Source: Actinobacteria bacterium HGW-Actinobacteria-4
GTDB lineage: Bacteria > Actinomycetota > Actinomycetes > Actinomycetales > Demequinaceae
Length of the DNA stretch: 64,000 bases
NCBI GenBank assembly: GCA_002841315.1
Contig: PHEW01000004.1
Coordinates: forward strand, 186,001 to 250,000
Direction: 5' to 3'
The position numbers and the translations under genes are program-made. The notes below the pieces were generated by a model, which saw nothing but the letters and a program-made list of their open reading frames with translations, made no database searches and was not told the DNA's origin. Positions 10,681-19,597 of this stretch are shown here, in pieces. The number at the start of each line of letters is the position of its first letter. Positions within the stretch are counted from its first letter, which is position 1.

Positions 10681-11636
10681 TGAACGCCCTCCTCTCCAGC
10701 TAGTAACAAGTACAGGGCGGCCATCCGCACGGCGACGCCGTTGCTGACCTGTTCAACGATGACGGAGCGGGCGCTGTCAGCGGCCTCGGCGGTGATCTCG
10801 AGCCCACGGTTCATGGGGCCTGGGTGCATGACGATGCCGTGGTCCGGTAGCCGCCGCATGCGATCCCCATCGAGGCCAAACATGCGCGTGTACTCCTCGG
10901 GGCTGGGGAAGAACTGCGCTCCTCCGCCGGTCATGCGCTCGCGCTGGACCCGGAGCATCATCACGGCATCAATCTGGTGCTCGTCCAGCGCGGCGTCCAG
11001 CCCATGGCTGATCTTCACGCCCCACTGCGAGATCCCAACCGGAAGCAGCGTGGGTGGGCTGACCACCACCACCGTGGCGCCCAGGGTCTTCAGCAGCGCA
11101 ATGTTAGAGCGCGCCACCCGCGAGTGCAGCACGTCGCCCACCAGGGCCACGGTGAGTCCCGCCAGGTCGCTGCCCGTGGGGCTGTCGACCAGGTGCTTGC
11201 GCATCGTGAAGGCGTCGAGGAGCGCCTGCGTGGGGTGCTGGTGCGTGCCGTCGCCTGCGTTGAGCACGCTTCCGTACATCCATCCCGACGTGGCCAGCCG
11301 CTCGGCCGCGCCAGACGCCCAGTGACGAATGACCACGGCATCGGCGCCCATGGCCTGCAAGGTGAGTGCCGTGTCCTTGAGGGACTCGCCCTTGGACACG
11401 CTTGAGCCCTTGGCCCCAAAGTTGATGACATCCGCGCTGAGGCGCTTCGCAGCGGCCTCGAAGGAGATTCGCGTGCGGGTCGAGTCTTCGAAGAACAGGT
11501 TGACCACGGTCTTGCCGCGCAGGGTGGGCAGCTTGCGGATCTCGCGGTCTTGCGTGGCGGCCATCTGCTCAGAGGTGTCGAGGATCCGGATTGCATCCTC
11601 GCGGGACAGGTCCTGGGTGCTCAGCAGGTGCTTCAC
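10677..11636 (-). CDS. pyrB: Aspartate carbamoyltransferase catalytic subunit
   Basis: PyrB (319 aa) condenses carbamoyl phosphate and aspartate. Motifs seen are the carbamoyl-phosphate loop [13 protein letters not shown] (about residues 50-62), KGESLKDT and [11 protein letters not shown]. No pyrI regulatory subunit lies nearby, as expected in this phylum where UTP/CTP control is exerted otherwise. GTG at 11636 overlaps the pyrR stop as GTGA. Active-site arginines and histidine are in place. Confidence 0.97.
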   Translation of the reverse strand: MKHLLSTQDLSREDAIRILDTSEQMAATQDREIRKLPTLRGKTVVNLFFEDSTRTRISFEAAAKRLSADVINFGAKGSSVSKGESLKDTALTLQAMGADAVVIRHWASGAAERLATSGWMYGSVLNAGDGTHQHPTQALLDAFTMRKHLVDSPTGSDLAGLTVALVGDVLHSRVARSNIALLKTLGATVVVVSPPTLLPVGISQWGVKISHGLDAALDEHQIDAVMMLRVQRERMTGGGAQFFPSPEEYTRMFGLDGDRMRRLPDHGIVMHPGPMNRGLEITAEAADSARSVIVEQVSNGVAVRMAALYLLLAGEEGVQ

Positions 11637-12196
11637 TTGGACTCCCCTGCCGAGTCGTCACGGCCCGTGATGCGCACCGCGTCTTCGCCGTCGGTCTCCT
11701 CGAGCAGCACGCTCACACGTTCCGTGCGCGCCGTGGGAAGGTTCTTGCCCACAAAGTCAGCCCGGATGGGCAGTTCGCGGTGGCCGCGGTCTACCAGCAC
11801 CGCGAGTTGCACCGCTTGTGGCCTTCCCAAGTCCTTAATGGCGTCCAGGGCGGCCCGAATGGTGCGCCCGGTATGGAAAACGTCGTCTACTAGGACCACC
11901 ACAGCATCGTCCAATCCCTGCGCAGGGAGCGTGGTGGCGCCTATCGAGCGGGTGGGCTGCTTGTGAAGGTCGTCGCGATACATCGTGATGTCGAGCGCGC
12001 CGCAGCGGGCGGCGGCATCGAAGTCGGGTTCGACGGCAGCAATGCGCTGTGCGAGGCGATGTGCGAGGGGCAGACCCCGAGTGGGGATGCCCAGCAGGAC
12101 TATGGAGTGCGCGCCGCCGTTGCGCTCGATGATCTCGTGGGCAATGCGCGTGAGCGCCCGAGCGATGTCGGACGCGCCAAGAATGGTGCCAGTCAC
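11633..12196 (-). CDS. pyrR: Pyrimidine operon regulator / uracil phosphoribosyltransferase
   Basis: PyrR (187 aa) binds pyr mRNA in response to UMP/UTP and also has uracil phosphoribosyltransferase activity. The PRPP-binding motif is [15 protein letters not shown] (about residues 97-111). GTG at 12196 has AAAGGGG upstream. It heads the run pyrR-pyrB-pyrC-carA-carB-pyrF, all linked by 1-4 nt overlaps except the pyrF gap. In mycobacteria PyrR represses translation by binding near the ribosome binding site; the 53 nt leader here could serve that, but I could not identify a binding loop. Confidence 0.96.
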   Translation of the reverse strand: MTGTILGASDIARALTRIAHEIIERNGGAHSIVLLGIPTRGLPLAHRLAQRIAAVEPDFDAAARCGALDITMYRDDLHKQPTRSIGATTLPAQGLDDAVVVLVDDVFHTGRTIRAALDAIKDLGRPQAVQLAVLVDRGHRELPIRADFVGKNLPTARTERVSVLLEETDGEDAVRITGRDDSAGESK

Positions 12197-12249
12197 CTGG
12201 GACCCCTTTCCCGCCTCACAGGACGGTGGTTAAAGGATGTCGTCGCGCT

Positions 12250-12690
12250 TCACTCTACAGCAGTGCCGTCAAGGTCACTCGGCAATGCCGGGGCGTCGCG
12301 CGCGATGGTGGCAAGCACTCCGTTGACGAATTTCGCCGAGTCATCCGTGGACAGGTCCGCCGCGAGCGTCACCGCCTCGTCGATCGCGACACTGGCAAGA
12401 ACGTCAGGGTTCGAGAGGATTTCCCACGCCGCAATGCGCAGTAACGCACGGTCCACGGCGGGCATGCGTGCCATGGTCCATTCGGCCGACGCTGCCTGAA
12501 TGATCTCGTTCAGCTCGCGCCACTGACCCACGACGCCGCGCACGATCTGCGCTGAGTACTCCGGAAGCGGAGTCTGCGCCCCGGAGTCGAGGATGCGTTG
12601 CTCGAGGATCTGGAGCACGTTGGCACCGCGCTGGTCCGCCTCAAAGAGGATGTCGAGAGCGCGTTTGCGGGCCTTGGTGCGGGCGGACAC
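12250..12690 (-). CDS. nusB: Transcription antitermination factor NusB
   Basis: NusB (146 aa) binds boxA RNA with S10 and supports rRNA antitermination. The opening TKARKRALDILFEADQRG is the conserved basic first helix, and AVDRALLRIAAWEIL in the middle and VNGVLATIARD at the C-terminus are typical. GTG at 12690 overlaps the efp stop (TAGTG). efp-nusB adjacency is widely conserved. The stop is 53 nt before the pyrR start, so the pyr genes may be read through from the efp/nusB promoter. Confidence 0.96.
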   Translation of the reverse strand: MSARTKARKRALDILFEADQRGANVLQILEQRILDSGAQTPLPEYSAQIVRGVVGQWRELNEIIQAASAEWTMARMPAVDRALLRIAAWEILSNPDVLASVAIDEAVTLAADLSTDDSAKFVNGVLATIARDAPALPSDLDGTAVE

Positions 12691-13253
12691 TAGTCGTTCA
12701 CGCGGCCGAGGTACTCGCCCGATGACGTGTTGACCTTGACTTTGGTGCCAGCCTCAAGGAACAGCGGCACCTGGATTTCCTTGCCGGTCTCGAGCGTGGC
12801 GGGCTTGGTGCCTCCCGAGGAGCGGTCGCCCTGCAGGCCGGGCTCGGTGTAGGTGACTTCGAGGACCACGGAGCCGGGGAGCTCGAGGAAGATGGGGTTG
12901 CCGTTGTGCGAACCGATGGTCGCTTTCTCGTTTTCTAGCAGGTAGTCCTTTGCGTCGCCCATGATGGCGTCGCTGACCGGAACCTGGTCGAAGGTGTCGG
13001 GGTCCATGAAGATGTAATCCGAGCCGTCGTTGTACAGATACTGCATGTCGCGACGGTCCACTGTCTCCATCTCCACCTTGGTGCCGGCGTTGAACGTCTT
13101 GTCCACCACCTTGCCCGTGAGGACGTTCTTCATCTTGGTGCGCACAAACGCGCCGCCCTTGCCTGGCTTGACGTGCTGGAAGTCGATGATTGTCCACAAG
13201 TTGCCGTCAAGGTTCAGCACGGAACCGTTCTTGATGTCATTCGAGGTAGCCAT
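12690..13253 (-). CDS. efp: Elongation factor P
   Basis: EF-P (187 aa) relieves ribosome stalling at polyproline. Three domains are expected; the loop that enters the peptidyl-transferase centre reads [12 protein letters not shown] near residues 29-40, with lysine at the tip. No EpmA/EarP-type modifier is in the window, consistent with the unmodified lysine reported for actinobacterial EF-P. The ATG at 13253 is preceded by AAGGA at a good distance. Its 3' end overlaps nusB by one base. Confidence 0.97.
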   Translation of the reverse strand: MATSNDIKNGSVLNLDGNLWTIIDFQHVKPGKGGAFVRTKMKNVLTGKVVDKTFNAGTKVEMETVDRRDMQYLYNDGSDYIFMDPDTFDQVPVSDAIMGDAKDYLLENEKATIGSHNGNPIFLELPGSVVLEVTYTEPGLQGDRSSGGTKPATLETGKEIQVPLFLEAGTKVKVNTSSGEYLGRVND

Positions 13254-13328
13254 GATGGAAGTCCTTGGGTCAGTGGGAAAGGCCAGCGGCCAGTTTAGCC
13301 GACCGGCATAGGGCCTGGGCCCGGCACG

Positions 13329-13772
13329 CTAGTGGAGACGTGCTGAGATGGCCTCAAGAGCAAGGCGGTAGGAGTCCACCCCAAAGCCCGCGATGGTTCC
13401 CGTTGCCACGCCAGAGATCACCGACGTGTGCCGGAACTCTTCTCGCGTCGCGGGATTAGTGAGATGAACCTCGACAATGCTGAGTCCCGCGCTTGGGAGC
13501 AGCGCGCATGCGTCCCTGAGGGCGTACGAGTAGTGAGTGAACGCTGCCGGGTTGATCACCACGTGCCATTCGCTGTCGACGGCCTCGTGGAGCCAGTGAA
13601 CCAGGTCCGTCTCCGAGTCCGACTGCCTCACCACTACCTCGAGCCCCAGGTCGCTCCCCCACTGCATGGCTTCAGCCACCAGGTCATCGTGGGTGGTGGT
13701 GCCGTACTTCTCCGGCTCACGGGAGCCCAAGCGTCCCAGGTTGGGGCCGTTGAGGATCAGGACGGTGCTCAT
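13329..13772 (-). CDS. aroQ: 3-dehydroquinate dehydratase, type II
   Basis: AroQ (147 aa) dehydrates 3-dehydroquinate in the shikimate pathway. It has the type II signatures: LNGPNLGRLGSREPEKYG at residues 6-23 (catalytic Arg and Tyr), INPAAFTHYSYALRDA (substrate loop) and EVHLTNPATREEFRHTS with the active histidine. The ATG at 13772 gives the usual length; ten upstream codons are open but not conserved-looking. It is separated from aroB by a 311 bp repeat-filled gap and from efp by 75 nt. Confidence 0.96.
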   Translation of the reverse strand: MSTVLILNGPNLGRLGSREPEKYGTTTHDDLVAEAMQWGSDLGLEVVVRQSDSETDLVHWLHEAVDSEWHVVINPAAFTHYSYALRDACALLPSAGLSIVEVHLTNPATREEFRHTSVISGVATGTIAGFGVDSYRLALEAISARLH

Positions 13773-14083
13773 GGGAGCCAGCGTAGCGGGAGCCGAGCTC
13801 AAGATTGCGCTACCTCGCCGCCGCGCCTGCGACTCAAGGCCCTCCGCACCCCGGCCTACCGGCCCTCCTCACCCCGGCCTACCGGCCCTCCGCACCCAAC
13901 TTGTGACAGTTGTGACGCGTGTGCACTATTTCCCTGTCTCACGGTCCCCACGCTGCACACTGAGCACAAGGTGGGTGCGGAAGGTGGGCGACGCGGGTGG
14001 GTGCGGAGGGTGGGCGACGCGGGTGGGTGCGGAGGGTGGGCGACGCGGGTGGGTGGCGCCCCGGTGTTCGGGTGCGGAGGCTG
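13773..14083. repeat. aroB-aroQ intergenic region: two tandem arrays and an inverted repeat around TGTGAC motifs
   Basis: No gene is seen in these 311 bp. A 23 bp unit (gccctccgcaccccggcc...) is repeated about 2.6 times from 13839 to 13899. A 26 bp unit (ggtgggcgacgcgggtgg...) runs three times from 13983 to 14060, the last copy diverging at its end. Between them lie TGTGAC at 13902 and 13911, a TGTGCA at 13920 and ATTTC at 13928, enclosed by 14 nt imperfect inverted arms (13889-13902 and 13968-13981, one mismatch). Small frames here are repeat-derived and not credible proteins. Confidence 0.85.
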
Positions 14084-15220
14084 CTAGCGGCTGATGGCGT
14101 CGTAGGCGGAGATCAGCAGCGAAGGGTCGGGGCCCTCAAGACGCACGGGGTTTCCGATCCCCTGCAGGACGACAAACCGCAACATCTCGCCGCGGGTCTT
14201 CTTGTCGCGGCGCATGGCCAAGTGGAGCGCATCCCAGCGTCCAGGGGCGTAGGTGGTGGGCAGGCCCAGCGACTCGAGAATCGACCGGTGGCGGTCTACG
14301 TCCGCGTCGGACAGCTTTCCCGCGAGCCGCGCAAGCTCCGCAGCGAACACCATCCCCACCGATACCGCGGCGCCGTGCCTCCACTGGTAGCGCTCGGTGT
14401 ACTCGATGGCGTGAGCGAAGGTGTGACCGTAGTTGAGGATCTCGCGCAGGTGCGACTCCTTGAGGTCTGCGCTCACCACGTCAGCCTTGACCTGGATGGC
14501 GCGGCGCATCAGCTCGGTCAACACCGGCAGCGCCTCAGGGTCGAGTCCGCGCAGGTCTGCCCCATCGACTCCCCTTGCGCCCGACTGCGCGGAGTCGGCA
14601 GATAGCAGCGCCACATTGGCCTCGACCAGTTCCAGGATCTGGGTGTCGCGAATGAAGCCAGCCTTGACCACCTCGGCAAGGCCCGCGACAAGGTCGTGCC
14701 GCGGCAAGGTCAGTAGGAAGTCGACGTCACACCACACTGAGAGCGGCTCGTGAAAGGCACCCACGAGATTCTTGCCCTCGACCGTGTTGATGCCCGTCTT
14801 GCCTCCCACGGCTGCGTCGACCATCGCGAGCAGGGTGGTGGGCACCTGCATCACTCCCACGCCCCGGAGCCACGACGCGGCGACAAACCCGGCGAGGTCG
14901 GTGACAGCGCCGCCGCCCAACCCAACCACCACGTCACTACGCGTGAACTCGCTCTTGCCCAGCACCTGCCAGCAGAACGCAAGTACCTCCGCGGTCTTGC
15001 CTGCCTCGGCATCGGGGACCTCGGCCAACACCACCGTGCGGCCGGTCGCTTCAATCTCCCGCCTCAGTGCCTCGACCGGAGCCAGCATGGGTGCGGCGTG
15101 GACAATGAGCACCCGGGCCGCGTCGCCGGGAATCTGCGCCACGAGTTGGGCGGTCAGGCCCTTCCCGACTGTCACCGGGTAGGCGCGTGCTCCGTTGACG
15201 TCGATCACGGCGTCGCTCAT
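14084..15220 (-). CDS. aroB: 3-dehydroquinate synthase
   Basis: AroB (378 aa) cyclises DAHP to 3-dehydroquinate using NAD and a divalent metal. Signatures are VGLGGGAVTDLAGFVAASW (NAD/phosphate binding) and PTTLLAMVDAAVGGKTGIN; later metal ligands appear in HLREILNYGHTFAHAIEY. The ATG at 15220 has AGAGGAG upstream and overlaps the aroK stop as ATGA, so the 41 extra upstream codons are not used. Length is normal. aroC-aroK-aroB are tightly coupled. Confidence 0.97.
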   Translation of the reverse strand: MSDAVIDVNGARAYPVTVGKGLTAQLVAQIPGDAARVLIVHAAPMLAPVEALRREIEATGRTVVLAEVPDAEAGKTAEVLAFCWQVLGKSEFTRSDVVVGLGGGAVTDLAGFVAASWLRGVGVMQVPTTLLAMVDAAVGGKTGINTVEGKNLVGAFHEPLSVWCDVDFLLTLPRHDLVAGLAEVVKAGFIRDTQILELVEANVALLSADSAQSGARGVDGADLRGLDPEALPVLTELMRRAIQVKADVVSADLKESHLREILNYGHTFAHAIEYTERYQWRHGAAVSVGMVFAAELARLAGKLSDADVDRHRSILESLGLPTTYAPGRWDALHLAMRRDKKTRGEMLRFVVLQGIGNPVRLEGPDPSLLISAYDAISR

Positions 15221-15741
15221 GTGGACTCCTCTAGGCCGGCAATGAGACGTGCCACTCGTCTGGGATTGTGGTGATCGGTATCGATCACTGTGGTGGCGAG
15301 GCGCTCGTAAATGGGCCTGCGTGCTTCCATGAGTTCGCGCCACTGCTGACGCGGGTTCCCCATGAGCAAAGGCCGCGATGTGTTGAGTCCCACCCGGGGT
15401 GCCGCCGCGGTGAGCGAGACGTCAAGAAACACCACCTCGCCGCCGTCAGCGACATATGCCTCGAGCGCGCTTTGGGTGCGCTCCGCCAGGACCGCTCCCC
15501 CACCAAGCGACAACACGCCGTCAAACTCGGCGACAGCAGCAACTACCGCCTGTGTCTCGAGCGCCCTGAACACCGGTTCACCATCGTCGATGAAGATCTC
15601 GGAGATTGACTTGCCCGCGGCCACCTCCACGTCCTCGTCTGTGTCCCGCCGTTCAACGCCCCAGAGCCGCGCGAGCTCCTTGCCCACCGAACTCTTTCCA
15701 GAACCCGGCGGGCCAATCAGGACGATGCGCGGGCTGGGCAT
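15217..15741 (-). CDS. aroK: Shikimate kinase
   Basis: AroK (174 aa) phosphorylates shikimate. The Walker A is IGPPGSGKSSVGKEL (residues 8-22). The substrate site shows RRDTDEDVE and GGGAVL, and the lid arginine lies in TSRPLL. The ATG at 15741 overlaps the aroC stop (TAATG), and the end overlaps aroB by 4 nt. A long open extension upstream overlaps aroC and is rejected because the usual kinase start is here. Confidence 0.95.
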   Translation of the reverse strand: MPSPRIVLIGPPGSGKSSVGKELARLWGVERRDTDEDVEVAAGKSISEIFIDDGEPVFRALETQAVVAAVAEFDGVLSLGGGAVLAERTQSALEAYVADGGEVVFLDVSLTAAAPRVGLNTSRPLLMGNPRQQWRELMEARRPIYERLATTVIDTDHHNPRRVARLIAGLEEST

Positions 15742-16925
15742 TACTTGAGGGTGTCCGGGATCGCCGCGACGTAGCTGGCGATGTTGCGTTGCACCTCGGC
15801 CACTGAGTCGCCGCCAAACTTCTCCAGCAGGGCGTCGGCAAGCGTCAATGCCACCATGGCCTGAGCCACGACCGCCGCGGGGGCGACTGCGCACACATCA
15901 GAGCGCTGGTGAATCGCCTTCGCCGCCTCGCCAGAAGATGTGTCGATGGTGTCGAGCGCCTTGGGCACCGTACTGATGGGCTTCATCGCGGCGCGCACAC
16001 GGAGCGGCTCACCGTTGGTCATTCCGCCTTCCACTCCGCCGGCGCGGTTGGTGCGCCGCTGGACTCCGCCGTCGCCGTACTCAATCTCGTCATGAGCCTG
16101 TGATCCGCGGCGCGCGGCGGTCCGGAAACCGTCTCCCACCTCCACGCCCTTGATGGCCTGGATGCCCATGAGCGCAGCCGCCAACTTGGAATCGAGCCGG
16201 CGGTCCCAATGCACATGGCTGCCGAGCCCCACAGGTACGCCGTAGGCGACCACCTCTACCACGCCACCAAGCGTGTCGCCATCCTTCTGGCACTGGTCAA
16301 TCTCCGCGATCATCTGTGCCGAGGTCTCGGCATGGAAGCAGCGGATGCCGTCAGCGTCCAGCGCTGCAGTACCGTTCGCTGGTGGTAACGGCGCGTCATC
16401 GGGAACCGAGATGTGGCCCACTTGCACGGTGTGGGACACGAGTGAAATCCCTGCGGCCTGATCGAGAAAGGCCTCCGCGACGGCACCGAGCGCGACACGG
16501 GCGGCGGTCTCCCTGGCCGATGCTCGCTCCAGGACGGGCCGCGCGTCATCAAAGCCGTACTTGGTCATGCCCACCAGATCCGCGTGGCCTGGGCGAGGTC
16601 GCGTGAGAGCCGCGCCACGCGCGCCACCCAACTCGGAGGCGTCTACGGGATCGGCACTCATCACCTTGTCCCACTTGGGCCACTCGGTGTTCCCGACTTG
16701 AATCGCGACAGGTCCGCCCTGGGTGACACCATGCCGCACGCCACCGAGGAGCGTCACCTGGTCCTGCTCGAACGCCATCCGGGCGCCGCGGCCATAGCCG
16801 AGGCGCCGGCGAGCAAGTGCGTCCTGAATCTGCTGAGTCGTGACCTCAACACCTGCAGGTAGACCTTCGAGGGTGCCTACCAACGCCGGACCGTGTGATT
16901 CGCCTGCAGTGAGCCATCTGAGCAT
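15741..16925 (-). CDS. aroC: Chorismate synthase
   Basis: AroC (394 aa) makes chorismate from EPSP using reduced FMN. It starts [20 protein letters not shown], carrying the GESHG signature; [13 protein letters not shown] and [17 protein letters not shown] are further conserved blocks. The ATG at 16925 has GGAAG at an acceptable distance; ATG 16934 is an alternative. pilO ends 49 nt upstream, so the shikimate genes may be transcribed from the pilus cluster or from a promoter in that gap. Confidence 0.97.
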   Translation of the reverse strand: MLRWLTAGESHGPALVGTLEGLPAGVEVTTQQIQDALARRRLGYGRGARMAFEQDQVTLLGGVRHGVTQGGPVAIQVGNTEWPKWDKVMSADPVDASELGGARGAALTRPRPGHADLVGMTKYGFDDARPVLERASARETAARVALGAVAEAFLDQAAGISLVSHTVQVGHISVPDDAPLPPANGTAALDADGIRCFHAETSAQMIAEIDQCQKDGDTLGGVVEVVAYGVPVGLGSHVHWDRRLDSKLAAALMGIQAIKGVEVGDGFRTAARRGSQAHDEIEYGDGGVQRRTNRAGGVEGGMTNGEPLRVRAAMKPISTVPKALDTIDTSSGEAAKAIHQRSDVCAVAPAAVVAQAMVALTLADALLEKFGGDSVAEVQRNIASYVAAIPDTLK

Positions 16926-16974
16926 GGTTGCCATTCTTCCATGCCACAACTACGTGCCTGACTACAGACGCGCG

Positions 16975-17706
16975 CTATGCGTCTTCGGTGACCTCGTCGA
17001 TTTTGATCGAGACCTGTGGAGGCTGGCCGAACTCACCCGGCTTGATGTTGGCGTCGATGTCCGGCTGAACCAACGTGAAATAGAACCCCGTGATGGTGGT
17101 CTCAACCCAGTTCACGCCGATCGCTGGGCGCACTCCCTCCGCGCCAGCTGGCTCAAGGGACTCGAACAGAAAGGCCTCGACCAAGAAGTAGCGATGATCG
17201 CCAGTCTGTAGCTCATCAACGAGCATGAAGGTCTCGAGACGCGGCCCAATGAAGGTCAACTCAAACTTGGTGCCCAAGAGACCGCTGAACTCGAGTTGCT
17301 CGACGTACGATTCCTGCCCGTAGAGCGCTGCGGCCGCCTCGAGCGTGATTGAGTTGTCGATCACCGTAGGCCTCGAGATATCCAACTCCTGAATCAACAG
17401 GCCGTACTTGTCCATGAGCGAGCTGACTGTACGGATGAAGTTGGGCACATCCTCAACTGGGGGAAGATCCTCGGCAACCAGATTGATCTCGTCGATGATC
17501 TCTGGCAAGCGGGCATAGTCCGCCGCCAGTGCATCAACCTGCTTCTTAAACGTCTCGTTGAAGTCGTTCTGCGCAACCGTTGCCGCTCGCGTCGCGGCGA
17601 TCGCTTCAAGTGTGGGGCTGAAGTAAAAAAGCCATGACGCCACACCGATGACGGCGACTAACAGCAGGGTGACGAGCAGGGTGGTGATGCTCTTCTGTTC
17701 GCCCAT
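16975..17706 (-). CDS. PilO-like type IV pilus alignment protein
   Basis: The 243 aa product has one N-terminal membrane helix (about residues 8-29, LLVTLLLVAVIGVASWLFYF) followed by a coiled segment (TLEAIAATRAATVAQNDF) and a beta-rich soluble domain, the layout of PilO. PilO partners PilN to link the cytoplasmic PilM ring to the envelope. It follows pilN with a one-base overlap (TGATG), which supports the assignment more than the divergent sequence does. It is the last gene of the pilus cluster before aroC. Confidence 0.75.
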   Translation of the reverse strand: MGEQKSITTLLVTLLLVAVIGVASWLFYFSPTLEAIAATRAATVAQNDFNETFKKQVDALAADYARLPEIIDEINLVAEDLPPVEDVPNFIRTVSSLMDKYGLLIQELDISRPTVIDNSITLEAAAALYGQESYVEQLEFSGLLGTKFELTFIGPRLETFMLVDELQTGDHRYFLVEAFLFESLEPAGAEGVRPAIGVNWVETTITGFYFTLVQPDIDANIKPGEFGQPPQVSIKIDEVTEDA

Positions 17707-18449
17707 CAGGCGTTCCCTTCACTCTCAGTGCCGGAGGTCGACTCACCGTTGGGCGTAGCCGTGGCGTCTGGCGCGAAGCGCCCTGACAGCGCCTCGATCG
17801 TGATCCTCGCCGAGCCCTCGAAGCCGTAAATGGGTTCTCCCGCGGCAACGCCAAGTTCGCCCCCATCCTCGGAAAGAATCCGGAGCACGAGCTTGATGCG
17901 CACCCGTTCAAAACCCTCGACCTGCTCGAATGCATCAGCAAGAGCTGCGGCCGAGATGGGCACCGTCGAGTATCCGGAGAACGTCATCTCGCCGATGTCT
18001 GCACGCTCAAGCGGGCCCACTGCCTCCGGCCCGTTCGAGGTCACGGTCGTTCGTCCCAACGCCGTCTTGTCTATCACAACGCCGGGAGGGAGAGCCTCGC
18101 CCAATCGACCATAGAACTGCACGTAGTTGATCTCTGTGGCACCCGCATATGCGCGGGCTGCCGAGGCGTTGTCGAGAATGCCCTTGATCACGGGGACTTG
18201 CGAGTAGCGTGCTGCCTGAGTCTGGAGATCCAGGTTGCGTTGTTCGGCAAGGTTGAGCTCAGTCTGGGCTTGCGCCCGCACTCCGTCGAGCAGGAAGGCG
18301 CCCACGCCAAGACCCAGCACAATAGCGATGAGCACGATCACGGCGACACTTCGTTGGCGGCCGCGCGCCCTGCGCATGCCCACCTCGGGAGGGAGCAGGT
18401 TGACTTGCGGAAAACGAGGAGCCTTGACCGCTGCTGGCACGGTGTTCAT
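17706..18449 (-). CDS. PilN-like type IV pilus assembly protein
   Basis: The 247 aa product has a short basic N-terminus containing PQVNLLPPEV, the PilM-binding INLLP-like motif of PilN, then a membrane helix (about residues 35-55) and a periplasm-type alpha/beta domain. The C-terminus is Thr/Ser/Glu-rich. In T4P machines this motif inserts into PilM. The start ATG at 18449 overlaps the pilM stop as ATGA. The NLLPPE motif and position make the call solid despite low overall similarity. Confidence 0.82.
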   Translation of the reverse strand: MNTVPAAVKAPRFPQVNLLPPEVGMRRARGRQRSVAVIVLIAIVLGLGVGAFLLDGVRAQAQTELNLAEQRNLDLQTQAARYSQVPVIKGILDNASAARAYAGATEINYVQFYGRLGEALPPGVVIDKTALGRTTVTSNGPEAVGPLERADIGEMTFSGYSTVPISAAALADAFEQVEGFERVRIKLVLRILSEDGGELGVAAGEPIYGFEGSARITIEALSGRFAPDATATPNGESTSGTESEGNA

Positions 18450-19501
18450 CGGTTGACCTCACTCATGCCTAGGCCTACCGCTACCGCGACAAGCGACTCC
18501 CGGCCCGCAAGTGCACTCTGTACTCGTTTGCTCACCTTCATAGTGCCCGCACCATTGCCAAAACTCACTGGCAACCGGCACGCACTCGCGAGGTACTGAC
18601 CCAGCCCGGGCATCAGGGAGCCGCCGCCGGTGAGTATGCCGTGTTGAATCACTGCGCCGGCGTTGTTCCCGGTGTAGTACATGAGGGTGTTGCGGACGCT
18701 CTCCACCAAAGTCTTTGACGTGTTCACGATGGCATCGGCCGTCACCTTGTTGCCAGACTCATTCGCGGCCGCGATGCCGAACCGGCGTTTGATGTTCTCG
18801 GCATCAGGTTGGGGAAGTTGAGTCGCCACCGCTATCGCGTCGGTGACTTCTTGGCCACCGCTCGGCAACATCCGAATGAGCCTGGGCTGCCCATTCTCAA
18901 CGATCGCGACCGTGGTGGTACGGGCACCAATGTCGACAATCGCCACGGTGGCGTTCATCCACTGCCCGGGAACCAGAGACCGGGTCAGAGCGAACGCCTT
19001 GAGGTCGACTCCCTGCGGCTTGAGGCCAGCCGATTCGATGGCGAGGATCATGTTGGACACACTGTGCTTGGAGGCGGCAACAAGCACGCCCCGCAACTTG
19101 CTACCACGCTCACCGTCGGCTTGTCCCGTGGGGTAGAAATCTAGCAATGCCTCGTCTGTGGACATCGGCAGGAACTCTTCGACCTGGAACGGTAGCGACT
19201 TCCGGAGCTGGTCGATCGGCATCTCTGCGACTTCCATTTCGCGGACTACAGTGCGCGCGCTCCCGATGCCCACCACAACGTCCTTGGTGGAGAACCCACC
19301 CTTTGACCACAGTTGCTTCAGAACCGCAGAGGTAGACGAGCTGTCTTGGACTTCGCCATCAATGAACGATCCGGCAGGGAGCGGGACTTCTGCATACTTC
19401 GAGAGCGTGCCGAGAGTCGCGCCGGCACGGCCGGATAGGTCCACTTCGGCAGCGCGGATCATCGTGGTGCCGATGTCTAGGCCCACTAGTTTGGTCGCCA
19501 C
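18446..19501 (-). CDS. pilM: PilM actin-like pilus assembly ATPase
   Basis: PilM (351 aa) is an FtsA-like actin-fold protein that forms the cytoplasmic ring of the alignment complex. The phosphate-1 motif LVGLDIGTTMIRAAEV opens the protein, and the phosphate-2 motif VDIGARTTTVAIVE lies near residue 183. GILTGGGSLMPGL near the C-terminus is the adenosine-motif region. GTG at 19501 has AAGGAG 6 nt upstream. It overlaps pilN by 4 nt and follows pilD after 96 nt, so pilMNO may have their own promoter. Confidence 0.93.
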   Translation of the reverse strand: MATKLVGLDIGTTMIRAAEVDLSGRAGATLGTLSKYAEVPLPAGSFIDGEVQDSSSTSAVLKQLWSKGGFSTKDVVVGIGSARTVVREMEVAEMPIDQLRKSLPFQVEEFLPMSTDEALLDFYPTGQADGERGSKLRGVLVAASKHSVSNMILAIESAGLKPQGVDLKAFALTRSLVPGQWMNATVAIVDIGARTTTVAIVENGQPRLIRMLPSGGQEVTDAIAVATQLPQPDAENIKRRFGIAAANESGNKVTADAIVNTSKTLVESVRNTLMYYTGNNAGAVIQHGILTGGGSLMPGLGQYLASACRLPVSFGNGAGTMKVSKRVQSALAGRESLVAVAVGLGMSEVNR

Positions 19502-19597
19502 ATCGCTCCTTCTAGCTCGTGTACTCCTACACTATCGACACAAATCGCCACGGCATGAGCAGCGGTGATCAATGTCACTCCAACTCGAGACACCTGG

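Noticed and set aside
12197..12249. PyrR-controlled attenuator before pyrR
   Set aside because: No terminator/antiterminator pair or recognisable PyrR binding loop could be drawn in 53 nt.
13902..13931. CRP-type operator
   Set aside because: CRP sites are inverted (TGTGA-N6-TCACA); here the motifs are direct repeats at 9 bp spacing.
13839..14060. CRISPR array
   Set aside because: Units are contiguous tandem repeats of 23 and 26 bp without spacers, and no cas genes are present.
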